Source: Bursaphelenchus xylophilus (Eukaryota; Nematoda; Chromadorea; Rhabditida; Aphelenchoididae). From it: DNA of 64,000 bases. The stretch is from assembly GCA_904066235.2 (NCBI GenBank), contig CAJFCV020000002.1:868001-932000 (forward strand). The letters run 5' to 3'. The translations under genes and the position numbers were made by a program. Every line of letters begins with the position of its first letter. The stretch's first letter is position 1. Positions 1 to 12,074 of this stretch are shown here, piece after piece. The notes under the pieces are model-generated. The model saw only the letters and a program-made list of their open reading frames with translations, searched no databases and had not been told where the DNA came from.

Positions 1-145
1 AAAAAAATAGGAATTGTTTACCAAAAATCCTAAATAAAATTTTATTTGTAGCAAATTCCGGACTAAAAATCTTATTTGTTTCTTCAAAGCGCCAACAAGG
101 AATCTCATATAAATTTTTAAAAAATTTGACCTCAAATTTTTCCTA

Positions 146-374
146 CAGTGGGGGACCTGATCCAGTGGCAAAAAAGAAGTATCATTTTGCACCCAGGAAG
201 TATCAAAAAATGTGGCAAAGTACTTCCCTCTCCAAGTGAAGAAACTCCGATTTCAAAAGCGCGCCCTTCAAAACGATGTTTTTTCACTTGGAGAAGGAAG
301 CATTTTGCCACATTTTTGAGACTTCCTGGATGCAAAATGGTACGTTTTTTCCCACTGGATCAGCTCCGTGACTG
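146..374. mobile_element. Family A MITE, copy 1
   Basis: This is a hairpin element of about 229 bp with TA on both sides (144-145 and 375-376). The left half carries the blocks CATTTTGCACCCAGGAAG and ATGTGGCAAA, and the right half carries their reverse complements, so nearly the whole element folds back on itself. The same architecture recurs at 19216, 27730, 37333, 45058, 45425, 61323, 61713 and about 62389. Ends beginning CAGTG next to a TA dinucleotide are typical of Tc1/mariner-type non-autonomous elements. No coding capacity is expected, and the short open frames across it come from the repeat. Confidence 0.85.
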
Positions 375-376
375 TA

Positions 377-3300
377 GGCAAAATTTGGGGTTAAATTTTT
401 TTAAGTTGTTTGAGTTGGCGCATTGAAGAAACTTGTTGGCGCATTAAAGAAACAAATAAGATTTTTAGTCCAGAAGTTGCTATAAATAAAATTTTATTTG
501 GGATTTTTTGGTAAACCATTGGTATTTTTTCGACTTTTGTCCTTACGATATTTCAAAACACTGTATTTTTTCCTCGTCTAACCAAAGATACGGCCAAATT
601 TTTTTTTTTTAGAAAAAAAAATTAAATTCATAGAAACCTGAAATAACTTGTACTCCATTCTTGAAGCCCATGGCATTAAGTTGGAATAAAAATATCAACC
701 CCTCACCAAATTTCAGAGCATTTTTAAAGACCAAATTTCAGAGCATTTTAAGACCAAATTTCTAAGCATTTTTTACCACACCCTCGTCTGTTCCGGATAG
801 TCCATAAATTCATAAAACCTCAAGGTTTTCCAAAATTTCAAGGCCGTTTTTTCAGCTTGAACTCTCTCTTTTTCCCTCTTGCAGCTTACTTTAGCTCCTA
901 TTCGTTCGTTTTTTTCGCCCTCCAAGCCAAAGCCTTCAATATCGAGTTGATGGAATTTGGAATTTCGCGCGCGTCTGGCAAATTTCACCCCTCCCTTTTT
1001 GATTTCCCGCTTTGCAAAACTCGCTCTCCTCGTTTACCCCACCTCCAGCTGTAAACACATTGGATTTCGAGGGGGATTTAACGGTCGGAACGCGTCCCCC
1101 CACACCCAATCCCATATCCATTTCGAATAAAATCGGCGGTATTGAAGGCGACGGGCCTCGAGAATAAGTTTCTTCAGGTAAAAAGTAATGTTTTTCGAGG
1201 CGAAAAAGTAATGTCATAAGGGCGTATGGACAGCAAAATGGAGCAAATATGTCAGAAATTGCGGTCGGAACGGGATGATTTGAAAAAACGTTATGTATTC
1301 GAAGTTGGCCAAATGCGATTTTAAAAATATTTTTGAGAGGTTTGAGTGACACTACAAGGGGGCGTATACGATGTTCCAGTTTTTATTTTTTAAGTATAGG
1401 GATCGAATTTCGAACTTCAAAAAAAATTTTTTTTTAGTTTTTTTGCGAGTTTTGGAATTTCAGTAATCCAGAAAACAGTTGTAAACTATAGTTTAGCAAT
1501 AAAAAAAGTTTTTTGAACGAAAATTTTCAAAAAAACTTCAAAGTTAATATATTTGCCCTGAGGGCAAAATTTCAAAATTAGCCAAAAATCCTTTACATTA
1601 TATACAACAACCCCCAATTATCCCAAATCATCAAAATTTTCCCTACAAATCCTTTGAATTCTCCAAAAAATCGTCATTTTTCCTTCTTTCCCAGTAAATT
1701 CAATGTCCACTAAATTCTCCCTCATTTTTTCAGGGAAATCTCACCCTCCGGCACTCGGAATGACCCCTAAAATCTTCGGGGTGGAAACCTCAAGGAATGA
1801 TTGATTCGGGGCGATCAAGGGTCTCGGAATTAATGTCCCTCCGGCCATAAATTTTAAACAAAATTGGATGGGAACAAATTGGAGAAGAGGGGAAGGAAGT
1901 GGAAAATTCAGAAAGGCATGTGTAAAATACGACCGAGAACATTTTCGATATAAAAATTGGAGCGCGAAATGAGTACTACAGAGGTGGAAGGTCTGAAAAA
2001 GCAAGAAAGTTTTTGAAATTTCAATTTCCCGCATTTTTTGGCATTCTGTTGCAAGATCAGCTAGAGCCTCAAAATTATGAATACAGCAAATTTTGGGCTG
2101 TTAGATGACAGTGCAGCTAAAATTTACTGTATGAAAGATTTTTATGTGCCTTTGCGAACACTTTTTATATTATCCATGAGGACCTTCCGGTCTTGGTAAA
2201 TAAGGCCATGTAGAATTAAAAATATGGCTGAATATAACAACAATTCGTAAATTTGAGACCATATATGCATAAAAAAATTCAAAAACTAAAGATTTCAGCG
2301 ACTTATAGCATCATTCAACCCAATTTTATATTATCCATGGACCCTCAAAGGTCAGCACGTTCAAAATAGTTAAGTTTTGAACCTACCGTTTATCCCAATT
2401 GTACTAAACCCCAAAACAAATAGAACACAACCCTCTCTGTCCACTAAAAGAATCCTCCCCGTAAACTGACCGTTTAGGTAATCGGGGAATTCCAATTTCG
2501 ATAAGTAACAGCGGGAGATTTGCGGGCCGTCGAAAGTGCTGCCAAATCAGCCAAAAAGCATTAATAAAATTATTCCTGCACACGAATCCCCCCAACAAAA
2601 TGTGGTTAGCAGTAGTGTTTTAGCAGTAAACTGACCAAGTGAACCCAGAAATCCGGTTTCCGAGCAAAAAGTTTTCTTTGGGTAAAAAGAATTTGGAGAA
2701 AAGCCAAACAAAAAAATAAAGGGCGCTTTGCACGGTTCGATGACCACTAACTCTGGCCAATCAAGTCAACATAAAAGCCGCGGAGATTCGAAACGCTTAC
2801 GAATTCAGTGAATTCCGACATTTTCAAATTTTTGCGTCAAATTTTTTTCCAAAATTTGTAAAATTTCATCCAAATTTAGTCAAAACAAAAATTCGAAATG
2901 GATCGAAATCCGCTTCCTTTATCGGATACAAGCCCCATTTTTATTACAAAGCGAGCAAAAGGTCTTATATGTCCATTAAAAAATCAAAATACCGTGAAAT
3001 TTGGAGGCCAGAAAGGGCAGATGAATCGGTCGAAAAAAATCGGCTTAGCGAAGAAAATTAGAATTTAAAGTGGATTCGTGTTGAGGGAAATTAATGACTC
3101 TTTGAGATTTTTAGTGGAAAAAAGCGAAAATTTTGATTTTTTAAGAGAAAATGAGGTTTAAAAAAATTGGGAAAATAGTCAACGGCAGTATAAATTTGAT
3201 GTCAAAAAGTCTAAATAAAATGATGACATAGACTAGAATTGATTTACAAAGGTATTCTGGTCTTTTATCTGCACTTTAAAGTCATTTTTAGACATGTTTT

Positions 3301-6106
3301 TGGCCATAGAACAGAATGCCAAGAATGGTGGGAAATCAAAGATTTTGAATTTTTAGGTTAATTATTGGCCAAAACTTCAAAAAAGGTCAACCAAAACATC
3401 AAAAAATCACAAAATTTATTTCATCAGATTACTGTAATTTCTAAAAAATGAAAAAAAATTGAAAAATCCATAGGATACATACTGTTATATTAACCCCAAA
3501 ATTACCTTCAAAAATAAAACAAACCCGCAATAAACCTCCTCCAAAAACATTTCCCGATCAATCAAACCCACGAAACATCTCGAGATCAATGCGAAATATC
3601 TTCATTTTAATACCTGACATGGCCTTTCAAGCGAGCCGAAAAAGGAGCGAAGAAGTTGGAGATTAGAATCAGAAGCGGGACACACCTCAATCACCCCACT
3701 CAACTGGGCTTTAAAGGAACTCTTTTTGAAGGGTTTAAACTCGCGCTGGATTAGGGGTGAGATGAGTGTTTACTGGGTGTAATATCGGGAAATAAAAAGA
3801 GTCAAAAGGAGTTGAAAGTTTTGGCGAAAACAAGTTTAAAAAAGGGTCAGAATTTATAGGAGAATGGGGCAAATATTTGACAATAGATTTTGATGAAATT
3901 TGGAATAAATTGAGAAAAAATTTCAGCCTTGGCTTTGCAGAAACAGGGAAATTTTCAGTCCGAAATAGCTAACTTTTGTCAGAAAAAAAGCCACATAAAG
4001 TGCCATCATTTTTCAAGCATTCACTCGCCAAAATATTGTTGAATATCTCGGCTACGCTTTGAAAAAAATGCCAAAATTTTCATGAACTAAAACCCGACCT
4101 ATTTACATTTATATGTGTTTAAAATTTGAACAAAATTTTAACGCAAAATCTCAAGAATTTTTTTCAGTGTCATCAAAAAAAATTTTTTTTTCAAAAATTC
4201 AGAGAACATTTCCAAAATTTCCAAAACCCCAAATCTCCTCTTCACCTTGCTCCACTTGCCCTCGCCTTGCCAACCCGTCCCATAAACCCGTTATTACCCA
4301 ATCTTGCGCCATATTATTCGACAAACATGACCTCAATCCCTCTCTTTTCCCGTTTTTTACCTTTTGGGGAAATTGCCGTTCGAAAAAAATTCGTCCGATT
4401 TCCAGAATGGCAATTGTTTTTCGCCCCGCTTTTTATGGAGATTTGACCGCATTGGGACGCCATATTGTTGCTTCTATTGTATTGGCCGATTAGGGACAGA
4501 AGGCGAAAGTCGAGATGAACCGGTAATCCCGAAAAGGGACGAAAATGGGAGAGAAATTGACGGGAAGGGCTAACGAACCTTTCATTTGGGGAGATTAGAA
4601 AACGTTTTGGGAAGAAAAGGCAATATTAGGCTATGTGGAAATGTACTGTAGAAGATATCTGGGCATTACAATGTTGAATTGATAATAAAAAAAAATATTT
4701 TGAAAATTTTTTACATCGTGAAAAATAAAATGTTTCAAAGTATGATCAAAGTATCGTATTTTCTCCAAATTTCCAACATGATGAGAAGTGGCGAAAATTC
4801 AATTTTTAAGACTTTAGCGACTTGCAAACATAGCAAATTTGATATTTTAGGGTTGTCAAGATGCCAGGGTATACTTTAGCTCAAAAAAAAGGCCTTTGAG
4901 TTGGCAAAAACTTGGTCAAAAATCCATTTGCTGCGAGAAAAGTTCTAAAGATTTTTTCACCCTTACAAAGCAAAATTAGGCAGCTAACTTTTGCATATTC
5001 TGAATCAGGAAAATTTTGCGATTTTGTGATATATGTATGTCTCGACCTGTAACTTTTTGTCCAATTATATTAATTTATAAATGTGTCACGGAGCATCAAA
5101 AAAATTGTTCCAAAAAACTGCCCTGTGAATCCAAAAATGAATCCCATATACGTTAAGAGAACAACTGTCCTGGTCCGTATTTTACAATTACACAAAAACC
5201 CTTTAATAAAAAATAAAAAAAATTTTTTTACTTTACCGTAGAAATCCTTGCTATTAAGGAAGCAAAAGTATTGTTGGATTGCAATGCTGATTCACAAAGA
5301 AAAGGAAAAGTAAAGGATTGGATTAAACAAAAATATTATTTGTTCGATCATAAGATCTTACACTATCTGCCAAGACACGAGTCAGCGCTAAAATATTTTT
5401 TTTCGGAATTTAAAAAATCGAAATTTCAAGAAAAATTTTTGATTACAAAAATGATGTTTTACTTTTTTTTTAACTTCAAAAATTTTTTTACTACGGTAAA
5501 TAATTGAACATATTATAAGTTATTTATTAGTAAAAACATTAAAATTATAACCAAACTTTGTTAAAATTGTGAGAAAAGTGATCTTTTGGCCAATTTTTCG
5601 TCCAAAAAAATTGAATTTTTACCCTTAAAAATTTCACTATTTTTTCACTATCCCCAAAATTTCGCACCAAAAATAAAAACACACCACTTTTCCCTCCCGT
5701 ATTTTACCCAAAAAATGTGAAACATCCCAAAATTCCCTCGAATATTGACTCGGCCGCCATTCCTTTCGACCCAATCGCATAAATAAACGGTTCATTGTCC
5801 TGAAAACGAAAAAATAATGGTGGTCCATGAAAGCGCGGCGTTATAAAGAAGCGGTAAAGAGAAGTGCCAAAAAAGCGGACAAAAAGGAGATCGACCCCGT
5901 CTTAAGGAGGTCAAACAGAGACAAACGCGATGATCAAGCCGAAAGACGGGAAAACAACGGGAATTGGCTGGATATCGAATAAATGAGCGAGAAGTGGGGC
6001 CAAAACGGGAATTTTTTTTTTAGGTGGGGAAGATGGGGCTTGGGAATTTAGAGTGTTTGGAGGGTAAAATACGATATCGATTAGTTGAAAAGATATTTGA
6101 AAATAG
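377..6106. other. Gene-poor, AT-rich stretch
   Basis: I find no supportable gene here. Locally GC-richer patches (about 960-1150, 1740-2040, 2400-2800, 3550-3760, 4230-4600 and 5640-5990) have no convincing splice-linked coding frame. The direct repeat gaccaaatttc..gagcattttt occurs twice near 720-770. An AT-rich frame at about 5232-5507 stays open and could encode a lysine-rich peptide of about 90 residues. It follows a TTTACCGTAG acceptor-like site, but I do not recognise it. Copies of CGTATTTTACA (or its complement) lie at 1921 and 5176, with near copies at 5698 and 6063. Confidence 0.5.
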
Positions 6107-6108
6107 TA

Positions 6109-7323
6109 TTAGGTTGGGACGAAAGTTTTCCCCTTAATTTTCGGGAAAAGTTATGGAAGTTGTGGAACTTCCTGGAAAGTTCTATCATGTGACTATGTAA
6201 GGGTGACTTGATAGCATATAGACTTATATGTAACTCGTCCCCATAGCGTTCTCCAAACGTGGAAAAATTTCCGTCCCAAAGTTGCTGGTTCGATGCGTCA
6301 AATTTTAAAACTATCGCAGAATACCAAACCCCATGGAAGATATAACCGAAGTCTAGGATGTTATAGGCAAGGACGTCCTCTTTTATGGTGTGGCCAAGTA
6401 TTGGTTCCAGAGGTTCAAAAAAGGAGTTAGACGACCAAGTTCTGGCGGCCATCTGAGATAGATGATGACGCCCTAAAAGGCTTAATCGTGAGCTATCCCA
6501 AATTGCCATTACGTGAACTTGGAGAGCTCTTTGGGTTCTCCCATACTACCATTATGGACCATTTACATCGGTTGGGAAAAGTGTGGAAGTGTGGTTAATT
6601 TGTTCCGCACGAACTTTCGGAGTCACGGCTTATACTGTTGCTCCTAATTTTTGTCGTACCGCCGCACGCTGACTTGGCTGACCAATATCATTACAGGGAA
6701 CCAGAAATGGGTGATGTATATAAACCATACCCGCAAGCTTCAGTGGCTTGAACCCGATCATCACGGTGAACCAACCCCAAAACCAAAATTCACCCAAAAA
6801 AAGTTATGTTGTGCGATTGGTGGACTTGTATGGGAGGTATTTATTAGGAATTGCTCCCTGATGGTAAAACTGTCACTAAATAACATTATTATCGCCAGTT
6901 GGACCGCGTCGCCGAAAATGCTAGATGAAAGTGGAACAAATGTTCCTCCTTCACGACAACGCCTGCTACCACATTGCAAAAATCGCGCGCAAAAAATTCA
7001 GGGAGAATGCATGGACTTTGCTGCCCTACCCACACTACACCCCAGCCTTGGCACCTTCTGATTACCATTTGATCAGATCGCTAAGCTACCGTTTGGGAGA
7101 TGTGCGGTTCGATTGTTTGGGGGACCTCAAAACAGGTCTTTCTGACATTTTTTATTATAAATACCCCAGTTTCTAAGCTCGCCAATTGAATCCTTGTCGG
7201 AACGTTGGCAATACGTAGTGGATACCGACGGTGGATGTTATGTTTGGTTTCCCGTTACAACTGTCAAAATAAATTTGTTTGGAAAAAAACAAGAAAAAGG
7301 GGAAAACTTTCGTCCCAACCTAA
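6109..7323 (+). mobile_element. Mariner-family transposon, full length but inactivated
   Basis: The element is 1215 bp long. It starts TTAGGTTGGGACGAAAG, ends with the reverse complement of that sequence, and is flanked by TA on both sides. Plus-strand fragments in different frames cover a whole mariner transposase. They include a helix-turn-helix part near 6430-6590 (RELGELFGFSHTTI), the central block near 6650-6830 (ITGNQKWVMY, then KPKFTQKK), and the C-terminal block near 6925-7176 (LLHDNACYH, then LAPSDYHL and GDVRFDCL). The family normally has TGDEKW at the first catalytic Asp. Here it reads TGNQKW, so the first metal-binding residue is lost. Several frameshifts and stops also separate the blocks. 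Confidence 0.93.
6650..7176 (+). pseudogene. Mariner transposase pseudogene (catalytic half)
   Basis: The reading frame is broken between about 6830 and 6925. The upstream part carries the first catalytic motif as ITGNQKW, with Asn in place of the family's Asp. The downstream part (83 residues from 6925) keeps the second Asp in LLHDNA and the third in LAPSDYH, spaced as expected for the DD34D mariner class. It ends in the usual mariner tail (GDVRFDCLGDLKTGL, YYKYPSF). The intact enzyme would cut and join transposon ends at TA sites in the nucleus. This copy cannot do so on its own. Confidence 0.9.
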
Positions 7324-7325
7324 TA

Positions 7326-8411
7326 TAATGTTGTTAAAAAACAGAAACAAGAGACAAAAAAATATAATAGAAGAATCACAAATCCAGAAAGAAGGGACCT
7401 TTTCTATGGAACATGGCACAAGAATTATACAGTTTTTTAAAAAGTTTTTTTAGAATCTTTATGAAAAACTTGGATGAAAAATTCCGCAAAAAACAAAACA
7501 CTTTTAGGGGTTTTCCGAGTTCAGTCCCCCAGGAAAGGTAAATCAAATCCCCACTGTTTTGCATAATAAAAAAATTAGAATATTTTAAAAAATACAAATT
7601 AGAGTAAAATATGTGTGTGAAATACGATATGCAGACGGTTGAATCATCGTAAAAATTGTCGTCAGAAGATTTTCTAAAAAATTTTGAAGATTTGATATTT
7701 ACGAAATTGTCTGAATTTGAATGTCAACCGCTTGCAATGATTTTTTTAACCCTGGACCAATGCATTGGTCCAGGGTTAAAAAAATCGATTTTTTCTAGTG
7801 ACAGTATTAGGAAAGTTGTAGTCAAAAAGAGTTTTTTGTCTGACCAATGATCCTCATTCTCCATATTCTGTAATAATTTTTTATTGGCAAATAGCCATGT
7901 CCGTATTTTACAACTAAAAAAAACGAAATTCGAAAACCAAAAATTGAAAAAAATGAAAAATTTCCGATCAAAGCTTTGAAAAACCTGGCGATGATAAACT
8001 CTCTACAGCGAGCTGAGCTTTTAGTGTATCAATGTACTTTTCCCGGACCTTTTCCACACAAATTCTCTCATAATCCCATTCAAAATCACCCCTCTACATT
8101 TCCCTTTCCATAAACTAAAAAAGAAAATTTACGAGAAATTATAAATCTGGAAAGGAAATCAAAATCCTCGAGAATAAACAAGCCCCGCCACACATGTGGC
8201 CAAAGAAATAAATACATATCTCCTTTGGATCATACGACAATCATGTCGCCGAGAGAACAAGGTCAGAATATCAGATAGCAAAAAAAACGAAAAAACGGAC
8301 TCAAGGAAAAGTCGCAGGGTAAACAAACATTGTTACAGGAGGATGGGAGGTAAAGAAGAGGTACAATAACAAAGTAATTTTTTCGGGAAAGTAGATGGGT
8401 TTCAATCTTGG
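7326..8411. other. Non-coding stretch between elements
   Basis: I see no gene. A short local palindrome at about 7748-7780 (ACCCTGGACCAATGCA repeated in inverted form) can form a tight hairpin. One CGTATTTTACAACTAAAAA copy starts at 7902. Confidence 0.5.
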
Positions 8412-9159
8412 GGAACTGGACGATTGGGGAAAGCGAAAAGTATTATTTTACTTCGATGCAAATGTCAAAATTAGAAAAATCAAGGGTGCTGATTTCGGAA
8501 ATGACATTGTTTTTTTTTTTTTGATTTTTACTTTTTTCCATAAGTAGTACTGTAAAATAGTAATTTTCTTGGATTTTTTTTTCATAAATACTCGATTTAG
8601 TGGTTTTCGAGGGTGCTGACTTCGAAAATGGCATTCATATTTTTGATTGTTACTTTTTTCTTATGTAGTATTGTTAAGTAGTAATTTTTTGAAAATTTTC
8701 CAAAAATTCTGGGTTTAGTGGTTTTCGAAGGTGCTGGTTTCGAAAATCGTGCTAACTTTTATTCTATTACTAAATCACTACTTAACAGTACTACTTAAGA
8801 AAAAAATAACAACCAAAAAAATGAATGTCATTTTCGAAATCAGCACCCTCGAAAACCCCTAAATCGAGTATTTATGAAAAAAATTGAAAAAAATACTATT
8901 TTACAGTACTACTTAAGGAAAAAAGTAACAGTCAAAAAAATGAACCTGATTTCCGAAATCAGCAGCCTCGAAACCCCTAAATCGAGTATTTATGAAAAAA
9001 ATTGAAAAAAATACTATTTTACAGTACTACTTAAGGAAAAAAGTAACAATCAAAAAATAATGAATGTCATTTTCGAAATTAGCACCCTCAATTATCCTAA
9101 TTTCGACATTTGCATCGAAGAAAAATAATATTTTTCGGTTTCCCCAATCGTCCAACTCC
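8412..9159. mobile_element. Inverted-repeat element, family E, with internal tandem copies
   Basis: The outer ends (GGACGATTGGGGAAA and its complement) match in inverted orientation over roughly 100 bp. Inside, a module with the features 'gtgctgatttcgaaaatgac', AAGTAGTACTGTAAAA and ATAAATACTCGATTTA occurs as a left-arm copy and as at least two tandem copies in the right arm (about 8821-8925 and 8940-9040). A second, partial copy of the module lies at 29320-29600. No transposase coding is visible, so this is a non-autonomous foldback-like element. I could not settle a target-site duplication. Confidence 0.8.
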
Positions 9160-10799
9160 GCAATACTGCAACCTCTAATAATATCAAGAAGATAATGGTT
9201 TGAAAAACTAAATAATTTAAAGAGGATTTACCATTTAGAGATTTAGCATTTTTTATATGCGAAATATCTACTCCCCATGTCTTCTAAACCCTGAGTCGAT
9301 TCCAGTGTTTTGACTCATTTAGAAGGTCTTTCAAAGTAAGCGGCTTAAAAAGAAGAGAGTTGAGGTCATTCTGTCCCTTTATGTGTTCATTTCCAAAGAG
9401 TTCCCTTCCTCTTGTCCTCGGGCCATAAATCCACAAAGACATGATCTTGGAGATTTATGGATGAGAAAAGTTTTTTTTCTGAACAAAAAAATCATGGATC
9501 GGCAAAAAGTCGAAATAAATGAACAATTCTTAATCGCATGTTTTAAAATTCATTAAAATGATTGTGAAATACGAGTGAAATAAAAGGATAAAAATCATCT
9601 TTATTTCAAAAATTCTAATAAAACACCATTTTTAATGGCCGTCTTGTCTCATAAATTACTCGTTACAAGTCATTATTCTTAAAGGTCGATCGGACAAAAA
9701 TAAAAAGAAAGTATTGGAAATGAAAAATTAAAGATATCTTGGCTAAAAAGTTCAATCTCTCAGACCCGAATTTTCTTGGAAATTTTTGAAATTGACGTAA
9801 ATTGATAGACATTTACGAAGGTTTACGACCCCGTATTTTACACTACTTTTCATTCTTTCAACATTTCTACAGCTAAGACGGAAAGCAAAAAATGGCGAGA
9901 AATTTGAATTTTTTCAGTTAAAGAGATAAATAATTTGGTTTTTTACATAGCAAATATAACAAATTTTTGTCTTTTACACATAGTATTCTAGGTTGGCCAC
10001 AAATCAGAATAAAAAATCGACTAAAACAGAATGCCAAAAAAGGCGGGATTTTTGAATTTTTGAACATTGACTCCTACGAAATCAATTTTTTGGCCTTTAT
10101 ATAAAGGGACTGATATAAGAAGAGCGTATTTTACATTCCTAAATAGCCATTAACGACACTACACATCGATTTTTTATCTGGATATTACTATAGTTCTATG
10201 TAAAAACTTTGGTGTATACCGCATTTCTAACGCAAAATAGACTTCATTCTGTAAAGACATTTGTATTTTTTGGGCAAAAATTATACCACACTACTCTACA
10301 GTAGGTTCAAAAATACCGAAGCTCATTAATTCCCCCCTTTCAACTTCCTCAAAACCTCATACAAAACTTGAAAACAACCTTCTTTTGCCTGAAAATTTCA
10401 CCTGGTCATATTGAAAAACATACGAATCTGCTCTCGTATGTCCACTTAATTGGCCAGATCCATACCTCCAAGAGAGATTATGGGGTAATTACAGAGGGTA
10501 AGACACTTCTGGAGGGTCCAAAGCACCTGTCCTTCTTTAATTCTCTCCACAAAATTGGCGGTTCGAATGCGCCAAAAACCCGCTTTTTCTAGTTATATTC
10601 GGTTGACTTGGCCAGGTAAATACGGCCAAAATAAGGCTGTATGAAATGGGGAGAGAGGTCGGGAATTAAGAAAGAAATCGGATTTATTATACTATATATT
10701 GCGTAATATGCAGTAAATGTAAAGGGAGAGTAAAATCATTGTATGTGGAAATAAATGAAAATTGGGCAAGAAAATCAACAAAAAAATCACTAAAATTTA
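9160..10799. other. Gene-poor stretch
   Basis: No gene can be supported. The 11-mer CGTATTTTACA occurs at 9832 and 10125. A moderately GC-rich frame at 10368-10592 has no recognisable domain and no flanking exons that continue it. Confidence 0.45.
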
Positions 10800-11249
10800 C
10801 AAGGGAAGTACTCCAGGTTGCGACGCTCAGATTTTCCTTAAATTTTGCATACATGTCGGGAATAGACTACATATCAATTCCTGAAACTGTTAGCTCGCGC
10901 TTTGCGGGCACCACCAAGATACTGAACCATGTTTTCTACCAAGAGAGTACGCTAAACTTGGGGAGCGGTCAGAGAGAAGAACACTTTTTGGCCATAAATT
11001 TGGCAGTTTCGTGCGAAAAAAAATTGATTTTTTGCATAAACATTACCCTTTACAGTAGAAATAGGTATGAAACTTTTCGTGCGGAAATGCGATAAAAAGT
11101 CTTAAATTATCGCCGACTTTCGATCCAAAAATCTCGGTTGTTTCTGCGAAGCGTCAGCTAGATTTCTCGCATATATTTTAGAAAACATCATTCTAAATTT
11201 GTGCCAAGTTTCATCAAAATCTGACCGTCGCACTTGGGGTACTCCCCTG
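10800..11249 (+). mobile_element. Family B repeat, copy 1
   Basis: This is a copy of a ~450 bp dispersed element. It begins CAAGGGAAGTACTCC and ends GGGGTACTCCCCTG, so the termini are inverted, and it has TTA on the left and TCA on the right. Diagnostic internal blocks are 'cctgaaa.tgttagctcgcg', 'gagcggtcagagagaa', 'tttggccataa', 'tcgccgactttcgatc' and 'tctcggttgtttctgc'. Other copies lie at 18082, 24552 (reverse), 26243, 28468, 33000, 35575, 42234 and 42708. No protein-coding capacity is conserved between copies. Confidence 0.85.
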
Positions 11250-11311
11250 TCAGTCATCAAAAAATCCCAAGGTCCAGAGAACACGTGGATTTTAACTTTT
11301 TTTTCTTCCAG

Positions 11312-11510
11312 AATCGTGATTGTTACGGAATATGTGCGAGGAGGATCCCTGCTACGGTATCTGAGAAAGAATTCTGGCCGCGTTTCGCCCCTGGACAAGT
11401 TGGAAAAAATGATTTTAGGAGCTGGCCGAGGACTGGAATACGTCCACTTCATGAAGCTGTCCATCGAGATATCGCGGCTAGAAATTGCCTATTGGATAAA
11501 GAAACGGCAG
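11312..11510 (+). pseudogene. Tyrosine-kinase catalytic-domain exon fragment, frameshifted
   Basis: An exon-like segment follows a TTTTCTTCCAG acceptor and ends at CAG/GTATAA. Its first frame reads IVIVTEYVRGGSLLRYLRKN followed by GAGRGLEYVH. This is the hinge and αD-αE part of a tyrosine kinase, in the style of nematode Fer/Src-like kinases. The next frame reads VHRDIAARNCLLDKE, the HRDLAARN catalytic loop. Between YVH and HRD there are 14 bases where five codons (15) are expected, so one base is missing. No glycine loop, VAIK lysine exon or DFG exon is visible nearby, and a family B element ends only 62 bp upstream. A dead exon relic is most likely. A sequencing error in a live gene with very long introns remains possible. 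Confidence 0.85.
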
Positions 11511-12072
11511 GTATAATTTAGGATTTTTGACGCTAATGGCGATAAGAATTATATTGCTTTAGTTGTTACTTCCCCTGTCAATAAAATTAAAAAATTCCAC
11601 TGGCAAAAGCTGATTTTGCTAGGGAAACTTCTTAAACTAGGGCCAAAAAAATATTTGTCATGTAAAATACGATCGTCATACTCACTTCTTGATTTTTCAA
11701 ATCCTAAAATAACCCCCAAACGGTTAAAAAATTGTTTTTCAAGTATTCGAAAACGTTTTGAATAGAATGCCCTTAAGCGAATTGCTGAAAGTGCAGGAAA
11801 TTCGCCGCTGGAGACATCACGCAAGCCTCGACGAGAACGAGAATGAAAATAAAATAAACTCCGAACAATACAAAGTTCTAATCTTATTTTTGGGGAATCG
11901 TATTAGCAAGCGGAGTTATTTTAGGTAAACCAAAAAGCAGCTGAGCGCTTGCCATAATTCAGATTTACGGAATCGGCCGTAATGGCCTTTCGGAAGGGTG
12001 ATAAATTACAGCCGGAAGCATAATTTGAGGAATTTCAAGATGGAAATCTAAAAATTTCGTAATACCTTCGTA
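11511..12072. other. Stretch without a supported gene
   Basis: A small frame at 11769-11925, rich in charged residues, follows a TTGAATAG acceptor-like site. It does not read as the expected next kinase exon. TGTAAAATACG lies at 11661. I see nothing else. Confidence 0.4.
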
Positions 12073-12074
12073 TA

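Noticed and set aside
132..426. Overlapping open frames on both strands with PGSIKKCGK-like sequence
   Set aside because: The same peptide pattern appears at every family A hairpin, so the frames are by-products of the MITE.
5271..5507. 78-codon AT-rich frame as a real gene
   Set aside because: It has exon-like features but no recognisable domain, no partner exon and a low-complexity end. It is noted in the stretch description only.
11234..11521. 95-codon plus-strand frame through the kinase fragment
   Set aside because: Only its last ~20 codons (HRDIAARNCLLD) are kinase. The upstream part is the wrong frame of the exon and of a family B repeat.
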